A stretch of 64,000 nt of DNA from Saururus chinensis (taxonomy: Eukaryota; Streptophyta; Magnoliopsida; Piperales; Saururaceae), in assembly GCA_035235625.1 (NCBI GenBank), contig CP141140.1, positions 17,194,685-17,258,684 of the forward strand, read 5' to 3'. A program made the translations under genes and the position numbers. Positions 1-12,599 of the stretch are shown here, in pieces. Position 1 is the stretch's first letter. The number at the start of each line of letters is the position of its first letter. The notes below the pieces were generated by a model that ran no database searches, was not told where the DNA came from, and was given only the letters and a program-made list of their open reading frames with translations.

Positions 1-3000
1 TAAATAACATCAATAACATGATTAACTATCCGAGTCTTATGAAAGCATTTATTTAAACTAAAAATCTACTAGAAACATTAATCCCATCACTTAATTTTTG
101 TCTTCTTCAATAAAGCCATCATTAATATAGTCCATCAAATGATCTTCATTTTGCAATATCAGATCATCACCTACAAAATATAACATTAAACATTTGATAT
201 AAATAGTAAATCATCATCATGTCACATCGTAATAACCATATTGCACCCTGGGCTCAGCTCATAACATAAACATTCCTTACATTTTTTGTGTGCTTCCTTT
301 AACCATCAAAATGCTCATTAATTCTTATTTAGTACTCTCACCCTCACCTGCGAGTAGAATCTTAGCCGCACACCTCAACCTACTTGCAGTACATCTTGAA
401 CTTTAAGTTAATCTATATATAATTTTAATTAACTCTCACCCACACCAATAAAAGGGTCTTGAACCTCGTGCCTTAACCTTCTCCACGAGGGATCTTAAGC
501 ACTTTTAGTTTTCTATGACACATAAATTTAGTTTCAATCGTATTGGTTACAAGTTATATCTTATCCTGGTTTTGCACCCAACCTAAGATACACATATGTA
601 ATACAATTCTTTAACATGTCATATACATATCCTTAATAAGGCTAAACATGTTCAGAGTACTAACGTAACACAATCAATAAGACAATACCTCATTTCTTCC
701 TATACTAACTTAAGTAAATATTTTAACATAATCATATCATGTAACTTGTACATTTTAAAAAAAATAACAAATGAACTCTAATGAATATTAAAATTTACAT
801 AAATCTACATAATAGTTTTAATTACAATATTAAGAAATATCATATAAAATAAATATAAAAATAAATTCTATTATTTAATTAATGAGACAGTGCAATTTTG
901 CCAGAGCCACCTTCAAATTTACAACTATGTTATTACCTTGAAATTTTTACAAGATACTCATAACATATATATCAATCCATTAGAAGAAAAAAAGAACAAA
1001 AAATCATGTGTTTTCATCCTTCAACATACTTCCGAATACATAAACATAAAATTGTATCATCGTACAACATGTATCCCAAAAAATATAATAAATATATATT
1101 ATTTAAAATAATTCTAAAAAATTAGGAATATGATTTAGACATGATTATTTACTTCAAGAAAAAATTTAAAAGCAAAACTCAAAGTAAAAGTATTTAAATT
1201 ATAGTTATGGATCCAAAACAAAGAAAATAACATACTAAAGCAATCTACAAATCACATGTTAATCTCTACCCTAAAAACAATTAAAAGTCTTTAATCTCAA
1301 CATGAACAAGACTCTGAAATGCAAGATCTACGTCGCCATATCCATAAAAATTAAAAATAAGCATCCCTTACCTTGTGGTTCTTGCGCAAAGCCCACATTT
1401 TTAACAAAATCACCTAACCAAAATCATGAAAACACTAACAATTAATTAATCCTCTTAATGACTATTTTCATAAAAAGAAGAATGGAGTTCCTCTCATATT
1501 AAGGACTCCATAACCTATAACAAAATCCTATTTAGTCTTGGAAGAAAAATAAAGAAAAGAATAGATTTTGGGTCTAAGGTTTGATAAAAAAAATAACCCT
1601 TCAATGAATATAGATAAAAGAAAGAGGTAAGAAAGAAGTCTGAGAGAGATGGGAAGGGCTGACCTACCTTGAAAACGATGGGAGTGTGGCACATGCCCCA
1701 AGGGAGAGGCGAAAGTGTTAGACACGCTCCCTTAATACCAAGAGAGAGAAAAAGAGGAGTTTTCCTTGCCCATTTTATAAACTTTCTATGAAAATCCCCC
1801 CTAATCCAATTTGGGTGATATTTTTCCAAGTCTTTTAAAATAAAATAATAGATAAATTAAGTAATAAAATCCCTAAAATTTATAAATAGTTAGAGAGTAA
1901 ATTAGCTCAGAAAATTATATTTAGCTCATTTCATAAAGTGATTATGGGTCAAAGACTTAATTAGTTAAGAGGTTGAGAAGAGACCCTGATATCATAGACA
2001 ATGATTGGATGTGAATTTTGACCTCCAAAACATTCAAATCACAAAATAGGTATTAAAAATAATTTTATATGCCTTCAAACAAGTTTTCAAAAGCATTTTA
2101 TGGTTGTTATACTAAGACCCTATAAATCAAATTTTGATTGACCAAGTCCTAATTCAAGGTCATCAAAAATACTTTGGGAGTTCCTACCTAACAAATTTGT
2201 ATTTTAGGCTTATAAAATACTAACAATTCATCTATAAAGTCATCTAAACTCATGTGGGTCGGATTAGGGTAGTGGCGCCCATGTACCTATATGGGTCCTA
2301 CCTCAAAACTCATGTAGGCTCGATAGCAAAGCTCCCATAACTTTAAATGATCATAACTCGACCATCTAAGGTCCATTTTAGGTGTTCTTGGATGTCTTCT
2401 CTTCGTCTTTGAGTCTAATTTCTAATCTAAAAAATTTTTGGTCAAAATTTTTATATACAATAAGATATATACTATTTATAAGTAACTAAGGTAAAAAACC
2501 TAAAGTCATCAAGTCGGATCTACATGTCTTAAAGGTTCAACTACATTTTTATCTCAGCAAAGAAACACATACGCTCTAAAATAAATCAAACATGAAGTCA
2601 AAACTTTTCTAAAAGGTTAAAGAAGAAATAAAGTTGTTTCTTAAACCCATTCAGACCATCCTGGGTCAACAATATGACACATTATAAAGTCAATTTTTGA
2701 AGTATAGAAATGTTTAAAAATACTTTTCAAAATTTTTAGTTATTATACATACTAAGGTTGAAAACTAATTGTTTTACAAGTGATTTATAAATATTTAAAA
2801 AAAATGATAATGTTACCTAAGTGAGTTTTTATTTTCTACATCTTTTATAATAATTATATGCACATAAAGGGAAAAAAATTATAATGCTACTTTTTTAGAG
2901 TGTCTATAACTAAAACTCATTTATCATCATTTTTTTGCCTAGTGACTATAATCATTTATTCGAAGTGCAATTATAATATTTATTAAAACATATTTATTAA

Positions 3001-3918
3001 AATTCAATAATAAAAACATCTTACTAAGTGTGATACTTCATATGTTTTAAATTTAGATATAATTTTATTAATTTTTAAAGTTTGAGCCCAGTTCGACCCT
3101 AGGCTCAATATTTACTTATTGCAATTCAAGCCAAGCTCCAATTGAAAATTTTAAGTTTGTTCGAGCTTTGAACCGATCTTGAATATTTTGAATTCAAATT
3201 AAACAAGTCCAATACTCGACTTAGCTCGTTAACACCCATAATAAATGCCTCTTAAAAACCCTAACTTTCCACCGCAAAAGATCAAATACCTAACATCCAA
3301 AGCTTCCTTACTTTTCAATTTATGTGGATGGCTTGACTTGTCTACCCCATCCTCGAGTACAATTTTAATCTTCAAGAGTGCATTTCCAATTTATAAGGCA
3401 TGTTTCTTTGCTAAAATATGCTCCAATCAATGGTTGAGAGGTAGACTTTGCAATGAATTTGCTAATCATGTAGCATAGTAGCCGAGTGGAGGTCAGCCAG
3501 CTTGTAACATTCATCATACCACACAATAAAACAAATAGAAAGAACACAGATGATTAAAAAACATAGATGTGCAAAATCAACAGTTATAACACGCAGCTCA
3601 ATGGGAGTCAATTATTTACCTCAGAAAAATTGCAATGAATGATCTGATCTACATTCCATTTTTCCAGCTAATACGGTAAACATATTAACATTTAATGTCT
3701 TAAGCATTTTCACAACATAAAAAACAGTATACAAGGATACATTTATTTTCCAATAAATATCAACGAAGGATTTACAAAACACAAACATCAGCATAGATAA
3801 TACAGAAGGACCTCAAAAACTCTAGGACTTTAGATGACAAGGGCAGTAAGAAGTTACAGAAAACCTTTTTTTTTTCCTCCAGCCAGTCTAGAGGAGCTTT
3901 TTTGAGGACCACAAATTC
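1..3918. other. AT-rich stretch without a recognised gene
   Basis: I see no convincing coding exon here. Open frames are short, low in complexity and match no family I recognise. Positions 3080-3240 are rich in AAGCTC/GAGCTT-like words, as in degenerate transposon remains. The part next to 3918 should include the 3' UTR of the centrin gene. Confidence 0.5.
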
Positions 3919-6900
3919 CTAAAAACCAAAATTGGTTTTCTTCATCATTCTGAAAAATTCATCAACATCGATTTCTCCATCCCCTGCACAAGATTCATAA
4001 TATATTAACCACAAATACAACCAGTCCAATAAAATGTATCGAGCTACAACTGATCTGACATAGTAGTAACCAATGGTAAGGAAATGATATAAAATGAAAT
4101 CAGTAGAAGAAACTATATGAAGCTTGACTGAAGATTCCATAATGTTGGATAATCTGTGTTTGTCGCTGCATTTTTCTGTCTTAGCAGCATGTCAGTTTGG
4201 ACCTGGGCTTCATATAATTTGTTGAGTCATTCCTCAAAAGCACAATTTTTTAAGGCAACCTGGTTTCTAATCTAATACCGAGTCAGAAGGTCCCACATGC
4301 AAGCATATGCATTGAAAGATGTGTTGGATAATCTATCTGTTTGTCTCTGAATCTCTTTGTTAGGGCCGCTCTGGAATTGATATACATTGTTTGGCCTCTC
4401 TTTAAAAGCTCCAGCTTTTGAGACAAGTTGGTTTCTAACATGGTATCAAAGCTTGAAGGTCCAGGTTTCAATCCCTGCACCTGCATCTGTTAAATTATGT
4501 TTACCCGGGGGTGCTGGATAATCCATCTATCTCTCTGCATTGTCAACTTGGGCTGAACTAGGCTTGACATATATTGTTGGGTTGTTCCTTATAAACTCAA
4601 GCTTAATTTTTAATGCGTAAGATGTCGTGCAAGAGGCTGATCCAAATCAAACACCTATAATATTTACTAAGACAGGATGTGCTTCAGATCCCATTGTATA
4701 GAGCATAATAGTTAATTCAAATATTGCAGCCAGTGTAGAAGGCGTAGTCACCTTCTTGCCACCTCAAGTCACAAAAGAAAAAGGTGCATAGAGCAATGAC
4801 CATTAAGATTTAATCAGATTATCAACAAATCCTTGCATGGTCCAAGGAAATTATTAAAGAAAAGTGCAAGCAATTTCTTTTTTTTTTAAATTTATAAGGA
4901 ATAAATGAGCTAGATCCACATTTCTATTTTCCTTCATTTTAATTTTTTTTTTCCATTTTATTGAAAAACAATGAAGTATGAACACTTTCAAAGAAAAAAA
5001 CAGAATAGTTAGCTTACCATTACGATCAGCTTCCTCAATCATTTCTTGAATCTCTGGAGAGCTAAAATTCTCTCCCAACTCTTTTGCAATCCTTGCTATG
5101 TCAGCCGCAGATATTTTACCCTACCAATTTTTATAGTAATACTTAGTGCTAATCCCTACTGAAATAAGATTAGAATTCTTGCAATTAATCAAGTAAATTA
5201 TAATTTCTTTTCTTCTGCATGTTTTAGTTTAACAAGGTTTTGGTAGTCACATTATTGTCTTGGTCAATAATTCGAAAAGCTTTTGTAAGTTCTTCTTTCG
5301 TATCCCTTTCACCAATCTTGGCTGTCATCATGTGTACAAATTCATCAAAATCAATTGCCCCACTACCATCCTTGTCAACGTCTGCAATCATTTGATCAAT
5401 TTGCTGCATATAAAAAAAATCAATTAGCCACTTCGATTAAGGAAAGTAACTTATTCCACTTATTCTTAAAAAATATGTCACACTTCACCACTCATTTATC
5501 ATTATTCCAACTCAGCTCTAAAGACTCATATAAAGAAAAAAGAAAATTCAAGTCTAAAGGTATGCTCTCAAAGATACGTTAGGTGTATTACAATTTTCAT
5601 AGAACAGGAACTGTAATATATAATAAGCTGAATCCAAGCTGTTACAGACTAGTCAGGAACAGCAGAACACAACATGACTGAGATAAAGCATTGTAGAGAT
5701 ATAGAAGCACCTTAAATAACACATGTGCATATACATTTTGCTCGGTTACATATAATTCCATTTTTTTTAACTGTCACCAGAGTTAGGCTTCAACAAATGA
5801 AAGCAAAAAACTGACGCTATAGAAACTGTATCAACACTTCTACATGAAGATAGAGTATCATTATTAAATCACATTGCAAAATAATTATGCAGTGCCTGAT
5901 GCACAAATTCCCACTTCTTGACTAACTTTTCCCCGTAGTAATGCACATAAAAACACTAGTTTGTTTACCATGTGGTAATCATACTACATATTACAGAGGT
6001 AGACATTTTTGGACGGTAATAGCTGGAGGTCAACCAATACAAGAAAATAAAATATTGATGAATTCTCTTGGTTAGGCGTGTTTCTTAGCTCTAGTCATGG
6101 ATTCTTTTTAACTATTAAAAAAAAAGAATCCATGATAAAATTCCAAGTGAAAACTATAAAGTATAACTACAGAATAGCTAAGTTGGAAATTTTCTTTCCC
6201 CAGATAATAACACTCAGAAATTCACTTGACAGATGACAATCCATATAACCTTAAGACAGAGGGTCATTCAACATATCTTACCTCTTCTGTCATTTCAAAC
6301 CCCAAGGCCCTGCATTCACATCCTTGTATTATTTCTATATCCAGGAACTGTCAAACAGCAATTAACAAATAGTCTTACCTCATAGCGACATTCAATTCTT
6401 TAGCATCAATTGTGCCTAGATAGAAAAAATAATTTGACTGATTACTAAATTCTTAACGTAACAGGATAATTTGAACTAATTCAAGGTAAAACTTATACCC
6501 GAGCCATCGATATCAAAAAGTTCAAATGCTTCCTTTATTTCTTGTTTTTTCTGCTGAGTTAGACCATGATGCCGACTCCTCAGTTTTTCCTTCCTGGATA
6601 CTCCTCGGAGAAGAGTTGACTAACAAATTATAAACATGCAAAATTCATCAATAAAAGCATTGTCCATACATTTGAATGCAGTGTGCTATTAAATGCATAT
6701 CATCAAAAAGGCTTGACTCCAAAAAATTGGACTAAATGCAGGGTCCATTTCTTTAAGGGCAATATAAGATTCCAAGTATCATATATTTAACTCAAATTCC
6801 AGAATAAACATAAGACGTAAACTTTAGATAGTAGCTTTGGAATAAATGCACACATAGGTAAAAAAATATAACCATTAGAAAATCCGTGAAAGCATTTCGA

Positions 6901-7396
6901 AAAGCATATTAAAATAAATGAATAATGATAAAAACGAAATAACTATTAACATGAACAGTAATATACAACGATAAGTGATAAATAACAATTGTATGATTCA
7001 AGATACCAAAACAATCTTATGATTTTAACAAAAAAAATTATTAATTTAGAACATAACTAAAATTAACAAAAGGATGCTTTGAAATTTTCCATCCGTAGTA
7101 TTTGAGACACTACAACTGGGAAAATACAACAAGAAAACTATGACTAATCTCTTAACAACTATCAAAGACAGAGAGCAAGTGGAACTCAAAGGAGAGCAGT
7201 CCACATTATTCTGTATGCAAACCGAATCAAGTTCGAATTCCCAACAAATCATTATTAATCCCACCAAGAAATTTCAAAGAACAGTAGAAAACGGTCAGCA
7301 AAGCCTAATAATCAAATGGAAAAAATGTAAGAACGTAAATCTATAGAATTCATAAAGAAGATGAGCCAAAGAAGGGGAGCGATTTTTGTTTACCAT
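3919..7396 (-). CDS. CEN2: Centrin (caltractin), EF-hand calcium-binding protein, 7 coding exons
   Basis: Centrin is a four-EF-hand Ca2+ sensor. In plants it is linked to nucleotide excision repair, mRNA export (TREX-2) and microtubule organisation. Coding exons on the minus strand are 7394-7396 (ATG alone), 6499-6619, 6379-6415, 6282-6309, 5251-5403, 5018-5120 and 3919-3983. All junctions obey GT-AG, phases agree, and the sum is 510 nt (169 aa plus stop), a normal length for plant centrins. The N-terminus has the plant-centrin basic stretch with RGVSRKEK and [10 protein letters not shown] loops read [36 protein letters not shown] and [12 protein letters not shown]. Loop 3 ends in Asp instead of Glu, so it may bind Ca2+ weakly. 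No break is seen. The paralogue number in the symbol is a guess; the family call is firm. Confidence 0.95.
4142..4625 (+). repeat. Three head-to-tail SINE-like repeat units in the last centrin intron
   Basis: Units begin near 4142, 4321 and 4512, each with a TTGGATAATC or CTGGATAATC word. The first two share a TTTCTAA...GGTATCAAAGC or related block. The middle unit holds GGTTTCAATCC at 4464-4474, like a pol III B box, which suggests a tRNA-derived SINE. A related block lies in the opposite orientation near 61.2-61.4 kb. Confidence 0.5.
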
Positions 7397-7480
7397 CGGG
7401 GTCTTTGATGAGAGAGATCTGAGAAGATGGGATACTGCAAAAACAGAGACTTGCGACGCGCGATCTCGCTGCCCCGCCCC

Positions 7481-7487
7481 CTTTATA
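7481..7487 (-). promoter_or_regulatory. Probable TATA box of the centrin gene
   Basis: On the minus strand the sequence reads TATAAAG, about 85 bases upstream of the ATG. Flanking DNA is GC-rich, fitting a core promoter with a short 5' UTR. The same arrangement is kept in the duplicated copy at 12428-12435. Confidence 0.6.
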
Positions 7488-7599
7488 CGAGTCGTTCAAG
7501 ACCAGAACGAAATGCGGCTGAAACTGGGGGGCGGGGCCCGAGTTTGGGCCCTGGACGAAGCCCGCCGTCCATGGGCCTAAGATCCAGAAAGTTGGGCTG

Positions 7600-8100
7600 T
7601 ATCTCGGGTCGGGTTAGAAGGACCCGACCCAACCCGAGATAGGAATTGAATTCCCTAGACTACTGAACCTGCGATAAGAATCGAAATTTTTTGAACCAGA
7701 CTCGACCCAAAATAGGATGCAAAAAACCCGAAAACCAATATAGGAATAGAGATTGTATCTTAGGTCGGGCCGGTTCTAATAATTTAATCTAATTTAACAT
7801 TATATTAAATTAATTTTATCTATAAAAATTTATATAACTAAAATTAAATATAATTTTATAAGTTAATTAAAAACTTAGGTTGGTTCTTAGGTTTTCATAG
7901 ACTATACCTAACCCGACCTAACCCAGGTCAATCTTAGGTCGGTTCCATCTGATCAGTTCGGGTTTTTCACTTAAGGCCTCCTTACATCTATCTTTGTATT
8001 TAACCTTATTTTAGTCTCAAATAAAACTACACCATCGAAAAAAATATGTACCACAAGACCCTAATATTAAATACGACAAGTTAGCTTATCAATTACTAAT
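7600..8100. other. Region rich in GGGTCGGGT/ACCCGACCC words, no gene
   Basis: The words GGGTCGGGTT and ACCCGACC recur, with a short imperfect inverted repeat at about 7604-7641. Similar words occur at 20.2-20.5 kb. This looks like degenerate transposon sequence; no coding potential was recognised. Confidence 0.4.
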
Positions 8101-9950
8101 GCAAAAAGATAAAGAATGCAAAAAGATAAGGAATTAAGATAAGGAATTAATGTTGACCCTTGATTTATTGAAGAGGAACTCCTTAATTTCCTCTTTAATT
8201 GTTCTAACACTATTTACTATCCCATCCTGCATATCTTTCATAAAGCCTATGCACCCCTTTATAACTTCTTTTCTTTTCTATGACACTCAAAATAGGCTCT
8301 TTAGCTACTCTATCATAGGCTTTTGCTAAATCTATGTAGGCCGTATAAAGATCTTATCACCTCTCACTATAGTTGTCTACTAATTGTCAAAATATAATGT
8401 AGTTTTGAAGGGCATGAAATCAAATTGAATCTCTATTACCTTAGTCACCTTCTATAATTTTCCTCCTAGTAAGTTTGATACCCCTAAAACTTTTATTTAA
8501 GATGTCATCTATAGATGTAGAAGAATGTTTTTTCTCAACTTCTTTCGCATCCATATGTAGTTAAACAGCCTAGAAATCATAATAAGCCAACAATTCTCCA
8601 CACACTTCTCAATATGAATGTTGAGTCCAAAGGATCATTACTCTTAGTGCACCTAACTTCATCTCAGTCCCTACTTCTCCTCTCTCTTAATTAAGATATC
8701 TTATATACAACCCTCTCCCCTTAATTTCTATTCTAATGTACATGGTACTAAGTGTATTATACCTAGCCTAGCTAACTAAATTTCTGACATCTCTTCTGAC
8801 CCTAAGTGTATCTCTCTCAACTTTCCCTACAACCTTTTTGTCACTCCTTGAAAAAACACTTTTTGTCCTCTACGACTCCTTAAACCTCTTAAATCTACCT
8901 GTTTCTTTCTTGGTGTCCCTTCTCCTCCTTAATTATCGGCACAGTTCCTTTACTAGCCTTTTCACATAATTGGCCATGTTAATCTACATTGTTGTGGGTT
9001 TCTCAATAAAGTCTCAATTTTCTTCCACCTTGAACCTCTTCACAAAGGTGTTGAATTTTTCAATTTCCAAGTTCCACCACCTAGTCCTTGGCTCTAGTTA
9101 GTCATTTATTTACTTCCTTCACCCATTCATGTGGACATCTCAAACAACTAATTTTTTGCATGCGGCTAAGGGATCTCCTGGAATAACCTTACAATCCTTA
9201 AAGTAGATCTATCATTTCTTTTAACTAATAGGAAGTTTATCTGGTTCTATTGGGTCCTCCTTCTTCTTAAATTAAGTATTCACAATACCTAATTGCAAAC
9301 TCAAATATTGTTTCTCCCATCTCATTCCTCTTTCCAAAACTAAACCCTTTAAATATGATGTACTTTCTCATACCCTATACTTCTATCCCCTACATGCCCA
9401 TTTAAATATCCTTTACAATAACCCTTTCCCCTTTAGGTGCATTCCTCACAATACTTGGTCCATCCCCTCCCAAAATTACCTTGTAAAATTTTATATATGT
9501 GACATACATGTACTAATAACATAAACTATGTATTCCCCCCTATTGTATTATGCCACCTACAAAATTTTCTCTAAAGTTCTTGTATGCCACTATGCTTACC
9601 TAATTCCTATTTAACACTTTTCCTACGTAAAAAAAAGCCTAAAACCCTCTTTTAGCCACCCAAGGTTCTCTTCTAGAAGTTGTCTCCTAAAAGAAAAGCT
9701 ACATTAACTCTCCCATCCCTAAATGACTCCACTAACCCATCCCCTTACCTTTCAAGGTCACTATATTCCAAGTTGTTAACCAAACCCTATAACTAGCTTA
9801 TTTACTCACATCTGTCCAGTCAAACGTGGTAACCCTTGCTATGTGTCACTTCAAGGAATCCCGTAGCCAATGCTTCCTTAATTATCATTGCACCTGGGTT
9901 TTGGAGCAATGCCTCACTTCTAGGGAGCACCCTAGCTCCAACTAAAAACT
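8100..9950 (-). mobile_element. Degenerate RTE-type LINE (reverse transcriptase remains)
   Basis: Translated on the minus strand, 8296-8340 gives YIDLAKAYDRVAKE. This matches the FIDLEKAYDRVPRE motif of RTE-clade reverse transcriptases. After a frameshift it continues as FMKDMQDGIVNSVRT, matching the next conserved RT block. Frameshifts and stops are frequent, so the element is long dead. The 5' limit near 9950 and the 3' limit near 8100 are estimates. It separates the functional centrin promoter from its duplicated copy. Confidence 0.65.
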
Positions 9951-10275
9951 AAAACTAATAAGAAAGTTTTCATTTGTGCAATACTTTGAGACTTTAATCA
10001 AGGCCTGACAGCCCATGTTGCCAACCCAAAATGGTTAAGGAAAAAAACGTTAAAGGTAAGTTTTCCTGCTCACTGCATTAACCTTCATAAAGATCTCCAA
10101 CAAAACCCTCGCTTCCCCTCACAATATTCGCGTTTGGCCATGCTTTCATCCAGTAATAAGATCCCATTTTTGCAAGTGTTATTTTACTCACTTTAAAATT
10201 TACCTCCTATCTGTTTAACAAAAAAAATCAGAAAAATAGAAACATGATTTATTTCGGTTCAATAAGAAGAAAGTG

Positions 10276-10433
10276 GAAGTCAAAGGAGACTAGTCCACAT
10301 TATTATGTATGCAAACCGAATCAAGTTCGAATTCCCAACAAATCATTATTAATCCCACCAAGAAATTTCAAAGAAGAGTAGAAAACCGTCAACAAAGCCT
10401 AATAATAAAATAGAAAAAATGTAAAAGTGTAAA
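10276..10433 (-). repeat. Duplicated part of centrin intron 1 (left half of second copy)
   Basis: This stretch closely matches 7174-7340, including the CAAACCGAATCAAGTTCGAA word, with scattered substitutions. It joins 12285-12590 to form a second copy of the centrin 5' region, now split by inserted DNA. Confidence 0.85.
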
Positions 10434-12123
10434 TGTAACAACTCGTTTTTTTATTACATCTAACCTGAAAGGTTAGGCCTAATTGGATAAAGTTTATAGG
10501 TTTTTGGAGTTTAAAACCTTCGTACATGGGTAGAGCTTGAAATAGCGAGCGTAAAAAATTGAAGAATGCATAAAACGGAGGTCGAGACCGAAAGTTACAA
10601 CCTCAAGAAGCGTGCATTATAGGCGGGACCTACTTAAAAAGAGTAGATTATACTTCTTTAAGTGGGCTTGTATCGAATGGCTTATCAATACGAGTCCAAC
10701 AATTCCAAGAACGCACGAATCCCAATCCAGGGTAGGAAGTTACGCAAGTTTAAAAATTAGTTTATAATAAAAAAAAATGGCGCACGACGCATGGCGAGGC
10801 ACGTGGGCACGCCATGATCAGCGGGCATCACCACTTGAAAACAATGGCACCGCCGAATTTGGTGGAACAGCGCCGCGGTTTCAGCACGTCGGGGATCTAT
10901 AAATACCCCATTTGAGCTATTTTTCAGACAAACCTTCTTCTTCCCCGTTTATGAGCGTTCTGAGTCTGATTAAGGCCGTTGAAGAGGCATTCTTAAGTAA
11001 ATCGAGCATGCTCTATGTAATGGAGTGGTCCTTTCTTCAATTTGGAGACTATTTAAGGAGGAAATGCCCTAAGAGAAGGAGAGATTATGCATGTTGTCCT
11101 TGAGCACCGACAAACTTCTTTTTTTCCGTTTCTGAACATCCTAACTCCGATTTAGTCCGTTCAAGGGGCATTCTTAGCTAAATTAAACGTGCTCTATACA
11201 ATGGAGGGGTCATTTCTTCAAGTTGAAGACTATTTGAGGAGGAAATTCCCCGATATATAAAGAGACCTTACCCATCATCCTCGAGCACCGGAGAATGAAA
11301 AATGGGTTCTGTTCACAGTTGCCAGGTAACAACGAGAGAAGCGATCTGGAGTCGGGAAGGCTCTGTCCTCCACCAAAGAGCCACCCAGTAAGAGAGACAT
11401 CCTTAAGCTATAAGAGGCTCTGTCCGTTATCGCTAAATTAGAAGGGGAGGATGCCCAGAAGAAATGATCAACTCCGAATGCTGCTATCTTGTGAGACATC
11501 AGGGGAATAAGCATTTTTAACATCCCGTTTACATTATAGAATGCATGTGCTAAATTAGGTTGTATGCTATGTCATGATATATTTGTGTTCTGATTTGCTA
11601 TATTTTGATGTGACCTGTTTATGTTCCGTCTTGCTCTAGGGTAGAGTGAGATATGTGGTGTGTGTGTGTCCGATCTCGGCTTAGTGATAAAGCGAGATGG
11701 GTGTTGTGGTAAGTCTCGGCTTAGTGATAAAGCATGACATATATTATGTTCAGTCTCGGCTTAGTGATAGAGTGAGACGTGTGAATGTGATTGATCCCGC
11801 TCTGTGATAGAGTGAGATGTGTGATTTCATTGATTTATTAACTTATGCTTAACTCCTATAAATTATAAATTTTAGTATGATTTCAATTGAATATCAGTAT
11901 ATACAAATTTTAACATATATGATTTTGTGCTACTTGATGTATGTAATAGCCGTTAGGCAGAACTACGTTTGGATCCGATCGTATTGGAATAATATCCAAT
12001 GCATACATAGGCAACCAATAGCAAGTCAACGTGGGCCCGGTCCAAATTAATTATATAATAAGTTTTATTCTGATTTACACGCGACTAACTATAAAGCTTC
12101 ATTGTGTGTATATGGTCGTTACA
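10434..12123. mobile_element. LTR-like element, TGTAACAACT...GGTCGTTACA, inside the duplicated centrin region
   Basis: The ends form the inverted repeat TGTAACRAC/GTCGTTACA seen in the solo LTRs at 17.85 and 36.97 kb. It shares internal blocks with them (CGAAAGTTACAACCTC, GGCGGGACC, ACGAGTCCA) and has TATAAATA at about 10900, as in an LTR promoter. There is no coding sequence. The flanking pentamers (GTAAA/ACTTG) do not match. A TAAAT pair at 10430-10434 and 12271-12275 brackets the element together with 147 extra bases. It is therefore either an LTR with altered flanks or part of a larger insertion. Conserved TATA and ends favour an LTR of a long-LTR gypsy family, which is inference. Confidence 0.65.
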
Positions 12124-12284
12124 ACTTGAGTCTACATATAAGGAAGCTATGAAGCTCCGTAATGCATAGATGAACGTTGTACTTCTTGCACACAGATGAT
12201 GATTCATGGCTTAAGGAAAAAAAATTATTAAGAGATTTTGTAGGCCCTGGGTCGGGTTGGGGCATTTTAATAAATCTATCGAAT

Positions 12285-12590
12285 TTATAAAGAAGATGAG
12301 CCAAAGAAGGGGAGCGATTTTTGTTTACCATCGGGGTCTTTGATGAGAGAGATTTGAGAATATGGATTGGTGGGATACCGCAAAAATAGAGACTTCTACT
12401 TCGACGCATGCTCTTGCTACCCCACCCCTTTTATACGAGTCATCCAATACCAAAATGAAGATATGATAGGAAATATGGCTGAAATCAGGGGGGGCTGGGC
12501 CGGAGTTTGGGCCCTGGGCGAAGCCCGCAGTCCTATTTTCCATGGGCCTAAGATCCAGAAAGTATGGCCATAAGCCCATAGCTTAGCCCG
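12285..12590 (-). repeat. Duplicated centrin promoter and ATG exon (right half of second copy)
   Basis: This matches 7346-7590: the 5' UTR, the exon ending directly after its ATG (12329-12331), the following GTAAAC splice donor, and the GC-rich promoter. Small insertions and substitutions distinguish the copies. The orientation is the same as the gene. No other centrin exon follows in this copy. Confidence 0.9.
12428..12435 (-). promoter_or_regulatory. TATA box in the duplicated centrin promoter
   Basis: Reads TATAAAAG on the minus strand and aligns with the TATA box of the functional copy. Transcription from here would run towards the LTR-like element and eventually the centrin gene. Confidence 0.45.
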
Positions 12591-12599
12591 AAGGAGTGG

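Noticed and set aside
1515..1829. Minus-strand frame of 104 codons
   Set aside because: Aromatic and leucine-rich low-complexity peptide without similarity to a known family; lies in AT-rich DNA and looks like chance.
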